A stretch of DNA of 64,000 nucleotides from Acheta domesticus (taxonomy: Eukaryota; Arthropoda; Insecta; Orthoptera; Gryllidae), in NCBI GenBank assembly GCA_031308135.1, contig JAHLJT010009419.1, positions 63,282,540-63,346,539 on the forward strand, in the 5' to 3' direction. Each line of letters opens with the position of its first letter. Within the stretch, counting starts at the first letter, position 1. This document shows positions 33,672-45,490 of this stretch, piece by piece. Below the pieces are notes generated by a model. It was not told the origin of the DNA. It saw nothing but the letters and a program-made list of their open reading frames with translations, and did not search any database. A program made the position numbers and the translations under genes.

Positions 33672-34780
33672 AACTTGTCACATTCACTCATTGTCCGATA
33701 CACTGTGATATTTAATGCATGTCTTTGTTTAAGATATTTTCCCAAATCATGGAAACATGTTCATGTAATTCCAGTTCTCATACCTGGAAAATCACCTGAA
33801 ATCCTTTAAATTGCAGATCACTCAGTTTACTTCCATCTTTAAATTTTTGAATGATGCATTTTCCATAGATTAAAAATATTTTCTTAAATTCTACAATAAC
33901 TATTTCTCACTATCAATTTGGCTTTTGCTCTCTTCTCTCCACGAATCACCAAATACGTAGACTGAAAACATACTTAGTGCTTTTCATAATTTTCAGTACG
34001 TTAGTGCAATTTTTATTGATATTGAAAAGACTTTCTGTACAGTTTGGCACCCAGGTCTAAATTACAAACTTTCACTTTTAGGAATGCCTCAATATCTCCA
34101 AGATTTAATTGGTAGTTTTTTAAATAACCGCACTTTTTCCAACCGTTTAAAACACTATACTTCATCACCAAATAAATTCTTGCCGGTGTTACTTCAATGA
34201 GCTGTACTTTCACCCATCCTCTTAAATTTATTTATTTCAAATTTTCCTACAACAAACGACACTTCATTAGCATTATTTGTAGACGAATTATATATTATTA
34301 TACAGTACTCATAGGAAGTCTTGAAACTGCTATTATTTTGCTCCAAAATCATATAAATGTGGTAGATTCATGGGTTAAAAAGTGGCATATCAAATTGAAT
34401 ACAGCAAAATGCAATGCAATTTTTCCTCCTTACGTATTCTCTTACATATCAAAATGAATCAATAAAATGGCTTTCATCCACCAAACCCGTTAAATAGTTA
34501 GGAGTATTAAGGCAGCAAAAGACTCCATTGGCGAAATAAATTCGCCTATAGAATTTTGTTAGCTAAAAAGCGATAGTATCAACTACTTCCTCTGGTTACA
34601 CTACTATTCTTCACTAAGTATACTGACTAAATTACATATTTATAAAAGCAATGATCTGCCCTATATTATTTTATACGTGGCCAATTTGGGGATCAGCATC
34701 TAAAGCAAACAATAAAATACAAAATTTTCAGAATACCTATCTAAGAAATTCTATCGCATAACACTAATCTTCGTACCAAA
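33672..34780 (+). pseudogene. Jockey-like non-LTR retrotransposon reverse transcriptase, degenerate
   Basis: Frame segments in order match a Jockey-clade RT: YFPKSWKHVHVIPVLIPGKS (33732-33791); SLLPS; YQFGF (33915); FIDIEKTF-TVWH (RT motif with the first catalytic Asp, from 34011); SFLNNRTFSNRL; VLSPILLNLF (34205); SLALFVDELYIII (34265); DSWVKKWHIKLNTAKCNA; KWLSSTKPVK-LGVL (34460); and FYTWPIWGSASK (34668). There are at least two frameshifts and several stops, including one in place of the usual PQGS lead-in. The catalytic F-A-D-D box has become F-V-D-E, losing its second Asp. No endonuclease part or poly(A) tail was found, so it is a fragment. A functional copy would reverse-transcribe its own RNA at the target site. 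Confidence 0.87.
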
Positions 34781-34929
34781 TGTTCTAAGATTTCAAATGA
34801 GTTTTAAAAAAAATGACGACTGAGATGTATTAATACGGAGATAAAGTGTGCTATTATAGTTTTACATAATCTTTACTAATGGCAAGAAAGTACATGCTGT
34901 TTTAGCACCACTAGTTTTGAAGATGCTAG

Positions 34930-35320
34930 TCTCCACTGTCCATCGTCCACTGTCCACCGTCCGCCCTCTGCCATCCTCCATCGGCCATTCACATCATCAG
35001 TCCACCGTCCATCGTCCACCGTCCACTATCCGCCGTCCACCGTCCATCTCCCACCGTCCACCATCCATCTTCCATCGTCCACCGTCCACCATCCACCGTC
35101 CATCGTCCACCGTCCACTGTCCACCGTCCACTGCCCACCGTCCATCGTCCACTGACCATCGTCCACCGTCCACCATCCGCCGTCCACCGTCCATCTTCCA
35201 CCGTCCACCCTCCACTGTCCATCGTCCACCATCCGCCGTCCACCGTCCACAGTCCACCGTCCATCTTCCACCTTCCATCGTCCATCGTCCACTGTACACC
35301 GTCTTCCATCTACCATCTAA
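34930..35320. repeat. 7-bp minisatellite, consensus CCACCGT
   Basis: About 50 degenerate units (CCACCGT, CCATCGT, CCACTGT, CCACCAT, CCATCTT). Seven is not a multiple of three, so translation gives a 7-residue periodic peptide (TVHRPPS on plus, GRWTVDG on minus). Several frames are open on both strands, which explains the overlapping long frames here without any coding role. Confidence 0.95.
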
Positions 35321-35804
35321 CATGGCGATTCACAGATCTCGGCCTCTCACGGCGCTTCTCGTGGTTGTTCGATAGCTGCAGCTGCCAGCTGAGGCATCGG
35401 GATCTGGAGAGATCATGCTCAATGCGCGTTCCAGTAATTGAGCTCCCTCTCCTTGCCGCTTCAGTAGCTACCTTAATGAGATCTTCTAGGCTCAGCGCAG
35501 GAGATACGAGGCCTGCCACGATATTGCTTCACGTCGATCGAAAACTAATTCTGGAGTTATGCCGCCTCTCGCTAACTTTTCAAACGTCACCCTATTGTGC
35601 ACTTAACTGTAATTTAAGTACGTAAATACTTTATCCTATTAGCTTCTATTTATTACTTTAGACAAGTTAAATTGTTTAAGAATAAGATATTTATGTATTT
35701 AAAATATTTATTTATTCTATCTGAAGTTACTCATCGGCACGATCTATATCACATTAATTTATTAGACAAGAAAACCGAATTATTACTCTTAATAGTATAA
35801 AATG
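35321..35804. other. Intergenic DNA
   Basis: Short frames only, nothing recognised. Confidence 0.4.
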
Positions 35805-35829
35805 ACATTTTTTAATGGATTGGATCTGC

Positions 35830-36140
35830 ACTAGACCTTCTCTTCTTGTCCTTCCTATCTTTTTTTGCGCCTTGCTGTCCCGTCCTGTTCTGCCCTTTTG
35901 CCTTTCCGCTCCTTTCTCTTCCCGTCCCTTTGCCTCCCCGCTCTTTTCCCTTTTCGTCCCTTTCCCTTCCCGTCTCTTCCCCCCTTCCCCTTTCCCTGTC
36001 AATCCCTTTCCATCCCTTCTCTTTTCCGTTCCTTTCCCTTTCCGTCCCTTCTGATCTCTTTCCGTCAGTGTCTTGTCTTTTTCCGTCTAGTCCCCAATCC
36101 TCCCTCGTCCCATCTTTTCCAGTCCCGTCCTTGTCCCTCA
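35830..36140. repeat. Polypyrimidine tract (CCCTTT/CCGTCC)
   Basis: About 300 bases dominated by CCTTTCCCTTCCCGTC-like words. The complementary strand yields a Lys/Gly/Arg/Glu-rich frame of 150 codons that is compositional. Confidence 0.85.
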
Positions 36141-36820
36141 GCCCAAGAAAATATGTTTTCTCATTGCTTGGTGTCTTCCAAAAGGATTTTATTTCATTGT
36201 TCTGTATTTTAAAATAGTTTAAAATATTTGATGCACGTCTATAAAATATTGTTATTTCTATCATTGTTCGTATTTGATTGACCTGGAATGTGAAAGCAAT
36301 AAAGTAATTTCTTGGAGGTGATTCTAAGATTTATATTGATCTTCACTTCTTTTGGATATCTGAAAAGTTATGTGCATTCGAATTTACTTAACATTTGAGT
36401 TTGACTGATTCAAGGTTATTTATCACAACTTAAATTATATTTCCTTTTACTATCTAAAATAAATTGATTTGCCATTTGCAATTCTTTTGTATTTTCAAAA
36501 TGTATGCAAGCACTTTATTCATCTACGTCTTTCTGCCTTCCGTTCTTTTTTCATCAACAGAAAGTTCGTCGCAATGTTCCACTACTACCATGTGAAACCC
36601 AAGAACTTCAACCGAGGTAATATTTATTCCGAAACGCAAATCGTGCATTTCAATTCAATCATGTTTGCAACAAAAATTACACAACTCCCCTTAAGGCGGA
36701 ATTGGTTGATTGAATGCATAAAACATTTCAAACAAATTTTCTCGTTCCGCCAATTCAAATTTATCTCAAACTAATCGAACGTCACTGATAATTCTTTTCT
36801 TCAAAAGAACTTTTCCTCAC
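36141..36820. other. AT-rich intergenic DNA
   Basis: Nothing recognised. Confidence 0.4.
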
Positions 36821-36829
36821 CGTGGAGCT

Positions 36830-37170
36830 CGCTAAAGTTCTCGGACCTAAGTGGAAAACTTCTTTATTTCGCCGCACGTCGCGCGGAACAACTTCTCGTA
36901 AAATGTGTCCTGTTGTTCCTTATTTAGATAAAGAAATTCTCCGCTTGCGCTCGCGTTTGCCAACTTCGTCTCTCGGTCCAGGACGGCGAAGAGAGGAGAG
37001 GGGCGGCTTCGAATATCGACGAGGAAATTGTAGCGGAAGTAAATATGGAAGGAGAGCAGTCGAGCCGGAAGAGCTCTGCGGAAGAAGATTTGGCAATGCC
37101 GCTGTGAGTTCTGGCTGAAGAGAGTCGCGACCCTTGAGTTGTGTGGAGGGTGGGGGGATGTGGTGGCGGG
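36830..37170 (+). promoter_or_regulatory. Possible CpG-rich promoter region
   Basis: CpG-rich stretch (CGCCGCACGTCGCGCGG, CTTGCGCTCGCG) between AT-rich flanks, overlapping the candidate first exon. No TATA box is apparent. Confidence 0.25.
36929..37103 (+). CDS. Candidate first coding exon in CpG-rich DNA, function unknown
   Basis: A plus-strand frame is open from 36929 to a TGA at 37105. It contains an ATG at 37045 in good context (GTAAATATGG) that gives MEGEQSSRKSSAEEDLAMPL. A GTGAGT splice-donor-like sequence begins at 37104, so the exon would end at 37103 in phase 2 and the TGA would be intronic. The composition (Glu/Ser/Arg/Lys-rich, hydrophilic) and the surrounding CpG-rich, purine-rich DNA fit a 5' UTR with a first exon. 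The family is not recognised, no downstream exon was found in the window, and the base before the donor is T, not the preferred G. It may be an untranslated island. Confidence 0.25.
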
Positions 37171-38120
37171 GAGTGGAGATTGCGACCGAAACATGGGTCA
37201 TGGTAGATCACGTACCCTCACGGTGTTACTTTTCTTCATTATTTACACCGTGCTGTTCCAAGTTCAACCTCGGCATTTTCATGACCAGCTCTCCAGCAAA
37301 TTCTTTCTTTTTACTAAATAAAAACTCTTCCCTTTAATATAAATTTAATAGTAATATGTGTTAGGACATCGACGTATCTATCCAAAATAAATAAAACTAA
37401 CCCTCTTATTCAAAATGCTTTTTATAGTTTATAATTACAACAAAAGATATGCAACAGAAAAAGTAAGTACAGTAAATGTACTGATATCTTCTCCTAAAAT
37501 ACAGATAGTCAATGTTGACATTTGTAATCATTTTTGAAAAGAAGATGTTGTTTTAACAGAAAGAGATACATTTAAATTACTAAAAGCCAGAGAGCGATGA
37601 TGAACATCAGCAAGTGATTCACTAGTATAAGGGCTCTAATAAAAGCAGTTGACAAGACAGGAAATATGAATCAATCAATCAATAAATAAAAAAAAGCTGC
37701 TCAGAACCATTAAAAATTATCCTGAACTCAGATTCTGGAGGGGCATCTTAAAAAGTGGTCACACAAAATGGAACTAAACTGATGGAACTAAATTGACGAA
37801 CTAAACTGACGAAGACATTTGAGGTGTATGTATGAGTACATTTGAGGTACGGGATGGAAGATCATGGATAATAACAAAAATATATGGTCGATTTGCAGAC
37901 GAAGCAGGTGATTATGTGAGAGGCAGGTGATAATGTGTTTGTCGGCAGATCGCATATGATAGTGGACAACTCCAGTTATTGCACGAGGAGGTAATTGATT
38001 AATTAATTGTTTCGTATTTCAGGACGTGTCAACTGCTATGGTAATAACTCTCTGTAGTGTAGTTTACTTTAAATTCCTGAATGTGTTGTGTTCCCCTCTA
38101 GAACGCGATATCTGGAGCTG
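37171..38120. other. AT-rich intergenic DNA
   Basis: Nothing recognised beyond short repeats such as ATCAATCAATCAATAAATAA near 37670. Confidence 0.4.
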
Positions 38121-38135
38121 ATCTACTCGTAGGCT

Positions 38136-38178
38136 CTCTCGCCAGGATATCCGTTTCTCTTCGCCAGGATATCCGTTA
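38136..38178. repeat. Short direct duplication, TCGCCAGGATATCCGTT
   Basis: Two adjacent copies, 22-23 bp apart. Confidence 0.9.
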
Positions 38179-40551
38179 ATGGGGCACCGCACCCATCCTA
38201 TACCAGCCTGGATACAGCTGTTGTGATCGACTATTCTACACGTGAAATTAAAACCAATAGTGTTTAACTATACATACAAAATGCACCAGTCAGGGCTGTG
38301 TATCTAAAAAAAATATCGCCTTTTCTATCCGATTTTTCTTACTGATACTCCTTCCTGGCAATCATAAACTGATGAACATAACTCTGATGAACATAATTTC
38401 ATTCGTGGAAAAGTCTTATTAAATACCACTCGTATTTTGGAAATTCTCAGATAATCCCCTCCTTGCTTCGCGAGTCGGGCATTTATCGATAATTTCCAAA
38501 GCGCTCGTGGTATTGCCTACGATAAACATTGTCCTTCCATTCAACGTCTCCCACACTCACCCACCACTGAACCCGTTCCTCATTGAACCAACGACGTACG
38601 CCCCCCCCACACACACACTCCCATCACTACTGTGTCTTTATCCTTATACTCTGCAATACCGTGCAATCCTCTTTCCCACGTTTCTCTGACAACCATTTTC
38701 TCCCTGCTCAGTATCATCCGCTATTGCAGGTCACCTCAGCATTATCGCTTTAGTCCTCCCTTGTTAACTTCCATTGCCTGCGATACACCCTCTAAAGCCA
38801 GTGACTGAAAGGGGATGGTGCAAATATAAAATTGCTACTTGACATGGTGGTCCCATCATCAGCACATTTATACTTACACGCTGCACCAATTTCAGCGGGA
38901 TTTCAACGGGTCAACGCCGGATGTGGGTAGTTGCTGTGAGTATGCGGGTACTTAGGGTCGTCTTTATTTGGGAAAATTCGGATTTTTTTTGTCCCACTCT
39001 GTCCCACTCTGACTATATTTTGAATCTGAAATATACAAAGCGATTAAACAAAATTAACTGGTTCAACATTTACTTCAATTATTTAGTCTTCTTGAAGCAT
39101 TTAATATCCACACTAGATTCGTACTTTTAGAAAAGGATTACAAGATAAACAAAAGTCCTCTCATGTGCACACGTTATTGACATGAACGGATTATATTATC
39201 TTTGTATTTTAGGAGAGAATAAGAGCAATATACTATTCGCTTCAAGTTTTGCTGAAATTGAAAAGTCAGATAATCCTATCAGTTTTTAGTTATGTAACTA
39301 TTGTATCTTATTCTTCAAAATTTTCCATGAACGTTTTTCATATATCCTCAATAATCGTACTACTGAGTATGCAAAAAAACAGTTGAAAAACTACTCTCTG
39401 GCCCTCAGCCATACGCAATGCACTTAACGAACGTTTGAAAGTAACAATGCATTGTGATAATAAAGAATTTCTTAACGATTAATAGCAAAAACTAACGGTA
39501 AACATTGTGGAATTTTTGTGCGCAATAATTGTTTTCGGTTCTTAAATCACTCCAATTCTCACAAAGCAAAAGTCAATAACGTATCGTATGAAGCAATGAC
39601 ATTCCAGGTCTGGTGGAAGAAAATCAATAATAATGGAACATTATATATTTAGAATTTATTCTAGAAAATGAAGGTTCTATCTTAAGTATTTTATTTTTCA
39701 AATTATTTTATAGGTTCATATATAATTGAAAGCTGTAAGGGAAAACACACTACAGCTCCCCTTTTGTATATTTCACAAAAATATAATACGAAGTTGTAAT
39801 TCTCTGTATATTTTAGACGGGAAAATAGAGGCGTAATTTTATATGAAGACACGGGGATAACGATAGAAGTTACATTTTCAATTTTATGAGATATTTGAAT
39901 TTTAAAGTTATGAACTCTTTATTGGTGATACTTAATAAAATATGAAAAAAATTATTGCAACAAAAAACAATATTATCTATGTCCTAACAATACGTTTATT
40001 GCTTCATATTTTTTTTTTCAACAATAGATAAACGATAAAAATGAGCCTTTATTGAATACAAAACTTCGTAATATTGTTAAATGTCCGTTCGGTTCTTATT
40101 TATTATACTTAAATACGTGAAATATGGAGTACAAAGAAAATTAATAATCAGTTAACCAACCGATAAATATTAATTTCTTAGAAAAGAATGCATCAGCTTT
40201 TCACTAAATACTGCTTTTCATCAAATACTTGGTCTTCCATCATTCCACATATTTTCGATCTTGAATATCTGTGGACTTTACAAGTTTTATGTTATTTTGA
40301 CTATTCCAAAATACACTTCTATTGTTCTATCAGAAAGAGTCATAATCTAGAATTCATAAAAATTGGACTTTTGTCGTTATTCCCCTCCTGTCTTCGTATA
40401 TTTATTTTCTCAAATTTGTTTCTACCAGGCTTTATTAGAGCCACCGAAAGAAGTATTTCTTTGATACCTTTGAAAGAGAGACCAAATAACACATGTATCT
40501 ACAAAACAATCAATGTCTATTCCAAGTGTCTTACTTTTTTAAAATACAGAT
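38179..40551. other. AT-rich intergenic DNA
   Basis: Short frames only. The 145-codon plus-strand frame beginning at 40188 continues into the repeat motif at 40552 and is not recognised. Confidence 0.4.
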
Positions 40552-40629
40552 GTCACGTAAGTTTAGCACCTCCTGCAGTTATTGATCGGTTGAAGTTATT
40601 GCAATGCAGTTCTTACGGAAGTTAATGAG
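40552..40629 (+). repeat. Conserved dispersed motif (copy 1, plus strand)
   Basis: GTCACGTAAGTTTAGCACCT... through GAAGTTATTGCAATGCA matches the reverse complement of 41975-42031 at about 52 of 57 positions. It translates as CHVSLAPPAVIDRLKLLQC. Confidence 0.8.
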
Positions 40630-41945
40630 ACAATGGTGCTCATTGATACATTGATTCTTCTCTATTTTATCATATATATTTTTTGAGATTTTCAAGTACT
40701 TTATTTTTCCAAATGGAACTATACATATATTTTATTTATTATGACCGTATTTATTTTCTCCCTCTCTATTACTCTTTCTCCATCTTTATTTTATTGAAAT
40801 AATAACAATATTTGTGGGAGAAAAGCGGTCAACAGAAAAAAATTATCTGAACGGGTTTGATAGGCCGTCTATACAGATTCTCGGCAAGTAATATTTACAT
40901 ACGTATTTGTTTATGTCCGGATCGGGATTTCTCCGTACTATGACTAATAATAACAACAATACTTACTTCCGCAACATTTGCTATTTATATACTATAAATT
41001 ACACACATAAACATACAAATATCGAATTTATGATTAATAATGTGAACCCTTCCTACAAACATTAAATTAATTCTAAATTTCAAACACAACTTGATCTTCC
41101 TACATTTGTGAATTGTGAATAATTCCCTATTGTTTACTTTCCTGTAATAGTCGAACAGCACACTTGACCGTCACGTCGTTCCTTCAAGCCGTGAAGTCTT
41201 TCCACCTCCAATTTTTAATTATTCCACAGCAAAAAGTTTTCGTGTTTAGACACGCACTTCTACACTTCCATTCGCGTATTTTTGATATCACTACGAGATC
41301 AACATCTCACGTCCTACCGTCAGCACGCCTAAAAGCCATCTCTCTCGTTATTTATTTTTCGCGCGCGTCACCTGTCTCAAATTCATGCGCGAACTGTACT
41401 CAAATACGTTCCTTTTTTTCTTCCGCCGCCTCTCTCATTCGATTATCGCACACTGTCCAATTTTCTGATTGGTCAACTTGCTTTACTATTGTATTTTACC
41501 CCTCCCACAGAATTTAATCACGTGTCCTTTAATTAATCACATTGTGATAATAAACTATCACACTATCAAGAGAGCATAAAAAGACAAATTCAATGTTATA
41601 CATATTGTCATGTGTCAGATTAAAATTTCTTGAGAAATTTAAATTTTTTTGAGACTGCTGTTTAACGTATATTTTGAATGTAACATTACGTCACAGAAGG
41701 TCACGCAGCACTCCCTCTGCTAACACGTGCTCGAGCAAGGAAAACTTATCACAAAAAAATCAAAATTACTCAAAAGTTGCTTATCTAACATACGACAATA
41801 TGTGTATCATTGAATTGGTCTTTTGACGCCCGTCGTGATGAACTATTAAAATATTGATAGTTCCATTTGAAAAAAAAAACAAGTTAACTCAATATCTCCT
41901 AAAATACAAGTGATAAAATGGAAATGAATACATCTGTAAACTAGC
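40630..41945. other. AT-rich intergenic DNA between inverted motif copies
   Basis: Includes a moderately GC-rich patch at 41160-41520 with a 117-codon frame, not recognised. Confidence 0.4.
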
Positions 41946-42031
41946 CTCATTCACTCGTGCACCTCTAGATAAATTGCATTGCAATAACTTCAACCGTTCA
42001 AAAACTGGAGGAGGTGATAAAGTTACGTGAC
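41946..42031 (-). repeat. Conserved dispersed motif (copy 2, minus strand)
   Basis: Inverted relative to 40552-40629. It translates on the minus strand as SHVTLSPPPVFERLKLLQCN. The preserved peptide pattern (HV-L-PP-V--RLKLLQC) suggests either recent common origin or former coding. Confidence 0.8.
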
Positions 42032-43984
42032 TCATTCTGTACATCAAATTGTGGATATAATATGACAATACATCTGTAACAAACAACTGAATTGAAGATA
42101 GGAAACTGAAAAACAATGAAGCTGATGTTATTGCTCGTAATTGTTAGGGTAGATGCCCTACACAAATGGCTGGTCTCTGTCTGAACGGAATCTTTTCAGA
42201 TATTTATTATACGCCTTACTAAGTGGTGTTAATTTTGAAAATCCTCTAAATGGATTTTCTTCTCTTTCTTTAACACCTTTTATGGACTTGTTGCCAAAAA
42301 TTCCTATAGGACTTGTCGCCAAAAATGCTTGTTGAATTCTTTTGACTGAAGATTTGTCAAGGAAATTGTGAATCGATTACCATTTTACTTGTTCTCTTTT
42401 CGCTTTCATTCTTCTTTCTTCTCCTGCTGAAGAGTGAATGTCATGATTTGAAAGTATTTCTAGAACTTTTAAAGTAATTGAAAGAACTTGATCTTCAAGT
42501 TCTAATACTTCTAATATATTCCGGTAAACTGGGTTCTCAGTAAGGTATGTTTATATTAATTAAGACCGTGTCCTTACATGATGTTACACCTATGCAATTA
42601 CGCTTTTTATACTTACAACGGCGAAGAAGAAAATTTACTATTCTATACCATTACTGTTGATTATTTTATTGTTTAATATAATTAACGTCATTAAAAACCT
42701 TTCATATTCAAGGAAGAAGCATAGTCTTATAGAATTATATTGATTCAAGAATTCTATAGTTAATTCTGTACTAAGATAATTAATTCTGTACTAAGATACT
42801 GAAATATACCTTTCTCACGTCTCATCAAGAATGTGGCTGTAATTATGTCCTGTTCCAAATTTATTAAGATTTGGGCGCCAGAAACAGGTTACATGAATTA
42901 CTACCAAAGTTTTTCTATCTGATTTTAACAAGATTATATAAAAATCCAGCTAGCTTGGGTCGATGGGTACGGATACAAATCCTCGCTATCGCCTCGATAG
43001 CCGATTATCTGATCTGCCAACTATACAGTATGGCGTGGAATCTGAAATGTAATAATTATGCTTCCAACTCATTAAAAATTATGATTGACAAATGAAACTC
43101 TTTTCGTTTCCAAAGAACAAAATTCAACAATTTATTTAACTTTAAATAAAACAATTAATTTGATGGTCATGACCCTTTTTTGAATAAATTGTCTCTTTTA
43201 TACTGCAGTATTTTTTTTACCGTTTGTGCATGCCAACGCTCCGTGGTCGCTTCTCACTTGGCCGTTGTTAATTCCAATTTACGCTTCTTTCTTCTGGTCT
43301 TGCGCCGCCGCTGACACGTCCAGTCCACACTGCCTAAACTATTTGTTAGTTCTTATCCGACGCTCCCGGTTCCTAGTCTCTCCCACTGGTTATATAAACT
43401 ATTGAAGTCCAACTGCAATGTCCAAAAATCTGAACAAGTCCTCCGCGAAATCACTTCTGGTAAATTATTTCAAAGTCCGAAAACAAACTATCACTTCTCT
43501 CACAAGAAAAATACAAGTCTCACTTTCCCACTATATGGTCTACTAACGATCTTTACGCTACGGCACCCAGAGTCAGAATGTACGATCTTCACTCCACGAC
43601 ACCCCGAGTCAGAATGTCTGTTTAATGCATTTTTAAACCCTTTATGGCTCGGTAGGCGTCCTCGGTAGGCGTTCTATTTTTCCAAAACACGGCGGCAACA
43701 TTAGACTATCTAATCTTTAATAGCCAACCCGTGCGTCTCTTACAAATCCGAGTAGCCGCGACCTCCGTCAGTCATTCGTTTTTGCACCAATTGTATCTTA
43801 GGTTCTTCAGCCATCTAGCCGGCGTCCTGACGTCATCAAGGCCCGTGTATAGTTTGTTGACCTTGCCAACCTCTGCGCTGACGTTGCTAAGGCCGCATAC
43901 CGCCATATTGAATCCCCATTTATCTACCCCATGTATAGCTAACATCATTAAAATAAATCTATCATATCCTGGTATATCACAATA
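42032..43984. other. Intergenic DNA
   Basis: Mostly AT-rich. 43220-43960 is more GC-rich and contains a repeated ACCCxGAGTCAGAATGT (43568 and 43602). No gene recognised. Confidence 0.4.
42765..42800. repeat. Short direct duplication (TTAATTCTGTACTAAGATA)
   Basis: Two adjacent 19-20-bp copies. Confidence 0.9.
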
Positions 43985-43991
43985 CCTTAGA

Positions 43992-44713
43992 TAAGATGAC
44001 CATTCATCCTCCTTTAGGGAAGATAGTCCTTCTTTTGTAGGTTCTGTCCTTCCTTGAAATGTGTCCTCCCACCTGTCCTCCTTTTAAATATTTTAAAACG
44101 CAAAATTTGGGTATTGTAATTGTTTATGTGTTAGAAATATAAGTATGAAATCCTGTAAATTAGCTAATAGTAAGATACAATAGTAAGAGGTCGTATTCCC
44201 AAACGTTATGTATTGAAAATAGAAATGTACAATCCCTTGAAAGGCAAAACTGCCGAACAGGAAGAAATAAATTAAAAAAAACAACTAATCGGTTAATCTC
44301 TGAATTCACAGATGCCGCGCGGAACTATTACGCTTCACATGACCGTACAGTTCGGAAAGACGCCATTAGTGTTGTCAGATCAGGAAAATTCCCGCCGTTT
44401 TCAGTAGTTTCAGTTTCATTTTCCAAATTTTTGTAGAAAAGAGAAATCAAGATTGAATATTGATGCTCTAACTGCAGCACTTACCGTAAAATTTAATGTG
44501 AAGGATGTTTCTTGTCCCTAAATTTCTAATATACTGTTAGAAAATGTTGTATTGACAAAAAATATTCAATACAAAAATATTTGTTTAATTAAGGGGATAA
44601 AAACATAATTAGTGTAATTTTGTTTAAATGAAAAAAATGTTTCATTTATTTACGCTGTCCTCTTTCTTAATTTTGTTGGTCCTCCTTTTCGTTGCAAAAT
44701 AATTGGTTACCTT
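43992..44713. mobile_element. Non-autonomous hAT-type element, ~722 bp
   Basis: The left end TAAGATGACCATTCAT and the right end (reverse complement AAGGTAACCAATTAT) resemble the TAGGGTGACCA termini seen in some hAT families. The flanks ACCTTAGAT (left) and ACTTTAGAT (right) give an 8-bp duplication with one mismatch; the boundary is ambiguous by one base. Internal TGTCCTCC/GGTCCTCCTTTT motifs near both ends are also typical of that hAT type. It has no coding capacity. It is more eroded than the elements at 246 and 15657. Confidence 0.6.
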
Positions 44714-44722
44714 ACTTTAGAT

Positions 44723-45233
44723 AGCTGATAGAGTATTAACCTTTGTTACTAGTGTTTTGGAGTTGAAAATTAAAACCAAATTGACGTTTATTTATTGTTT
44801 CGGTCTTAATTTTGCTGAGGTGGATGACTGACAATGGTTATGGAAAGAATCATAATAATGATATATAACTAGCATAAAGTTATTAGAAATTGCGAATTAT
44901 GTGTTTCGGATGGCAAAAGTTAGCATCAATAGTTGAAGCTCAAGCATGGTGAGCCAAAAAAATTATTATTAAATTGGATACTGTACTCCGTCTCTCTAGA
45001 GAGCTTAATAATATTCTTTTGGTTTGAAAAAACTGAGTTAGGTTTTTTGAAAAAATAAGACTTTCATGCTGCATTTTGGCTCAGTTACTATTAATTTTGT
45101 TACTGGTTACATTAGAAATCTTTCATGGAGAGCAGGAAAGATCTATACCTGTTTTCTTGTTAATATATCGTTACAAAACTGTATACAGAATTTATTATTC
45201 TTTTTACTGTCCAAGACCTTACATTTAGTGTAT
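44723..45233. other. AT-rich intergenic DNA
   Basis: Nothing recognised. Confidence 0.4.
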
Positions 45234-45490
45234 AAATGAAGAACTTGGGGCAATAACATACTATGCCACATTTCTGATGACATTGAGATATTAGTGTATA
45301 TCGATGCCTTATAGATGTATCTAGTTGTTGGGTTATGATTTTAAAGATTCAGCGCAAGATGGTGGTGCAATTCAAAAATTAATGTAGTTTTCCGTATGCA
45401 TATAATGCAATGTCTAAACCTTAACTTCCCTTTTTTTCAAAACTTACGTATAGTGGTATAACATGTTATTGCCCCGACGTCTTCAAATTA
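45234..45490. mobile_element. MITE-like element with ~33-bp terminal inverted repeats (copy 2, inverted)
   Basis: Left end AAATGAAGAACTTGGGGCAA and right end (reverse complement ATTTGAAGACGTCGGGGCAA), followed by TAACATG(C/T)TAT. In reverse complement it aligns along its length with 6501-6754. Confidence 0.75.

Noticed and set aside
34930..35320. CRISPR-like appearance of regular repeats
   Set aside because: Units are 7 bp with no spacers, and the genome context is eukaryotic.
34917..35375. 152-codon plus-strand frame and ~100-codon minus-strand frames
   Set aside because: Fully explained by the 7-bp minisatellite.
35754..36264. 150-codon Lys/Arg/Gly/Glu-rich frame
   Set aside because: Antisense of a polypyrimidine tract.
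41164..41517. 117-codon plus-strand frame, possible gene
   Set aside because: No domain or signal recognised. It is His/Phe/Ser-rich and lies in a moderately pyrimidine-rich patch.
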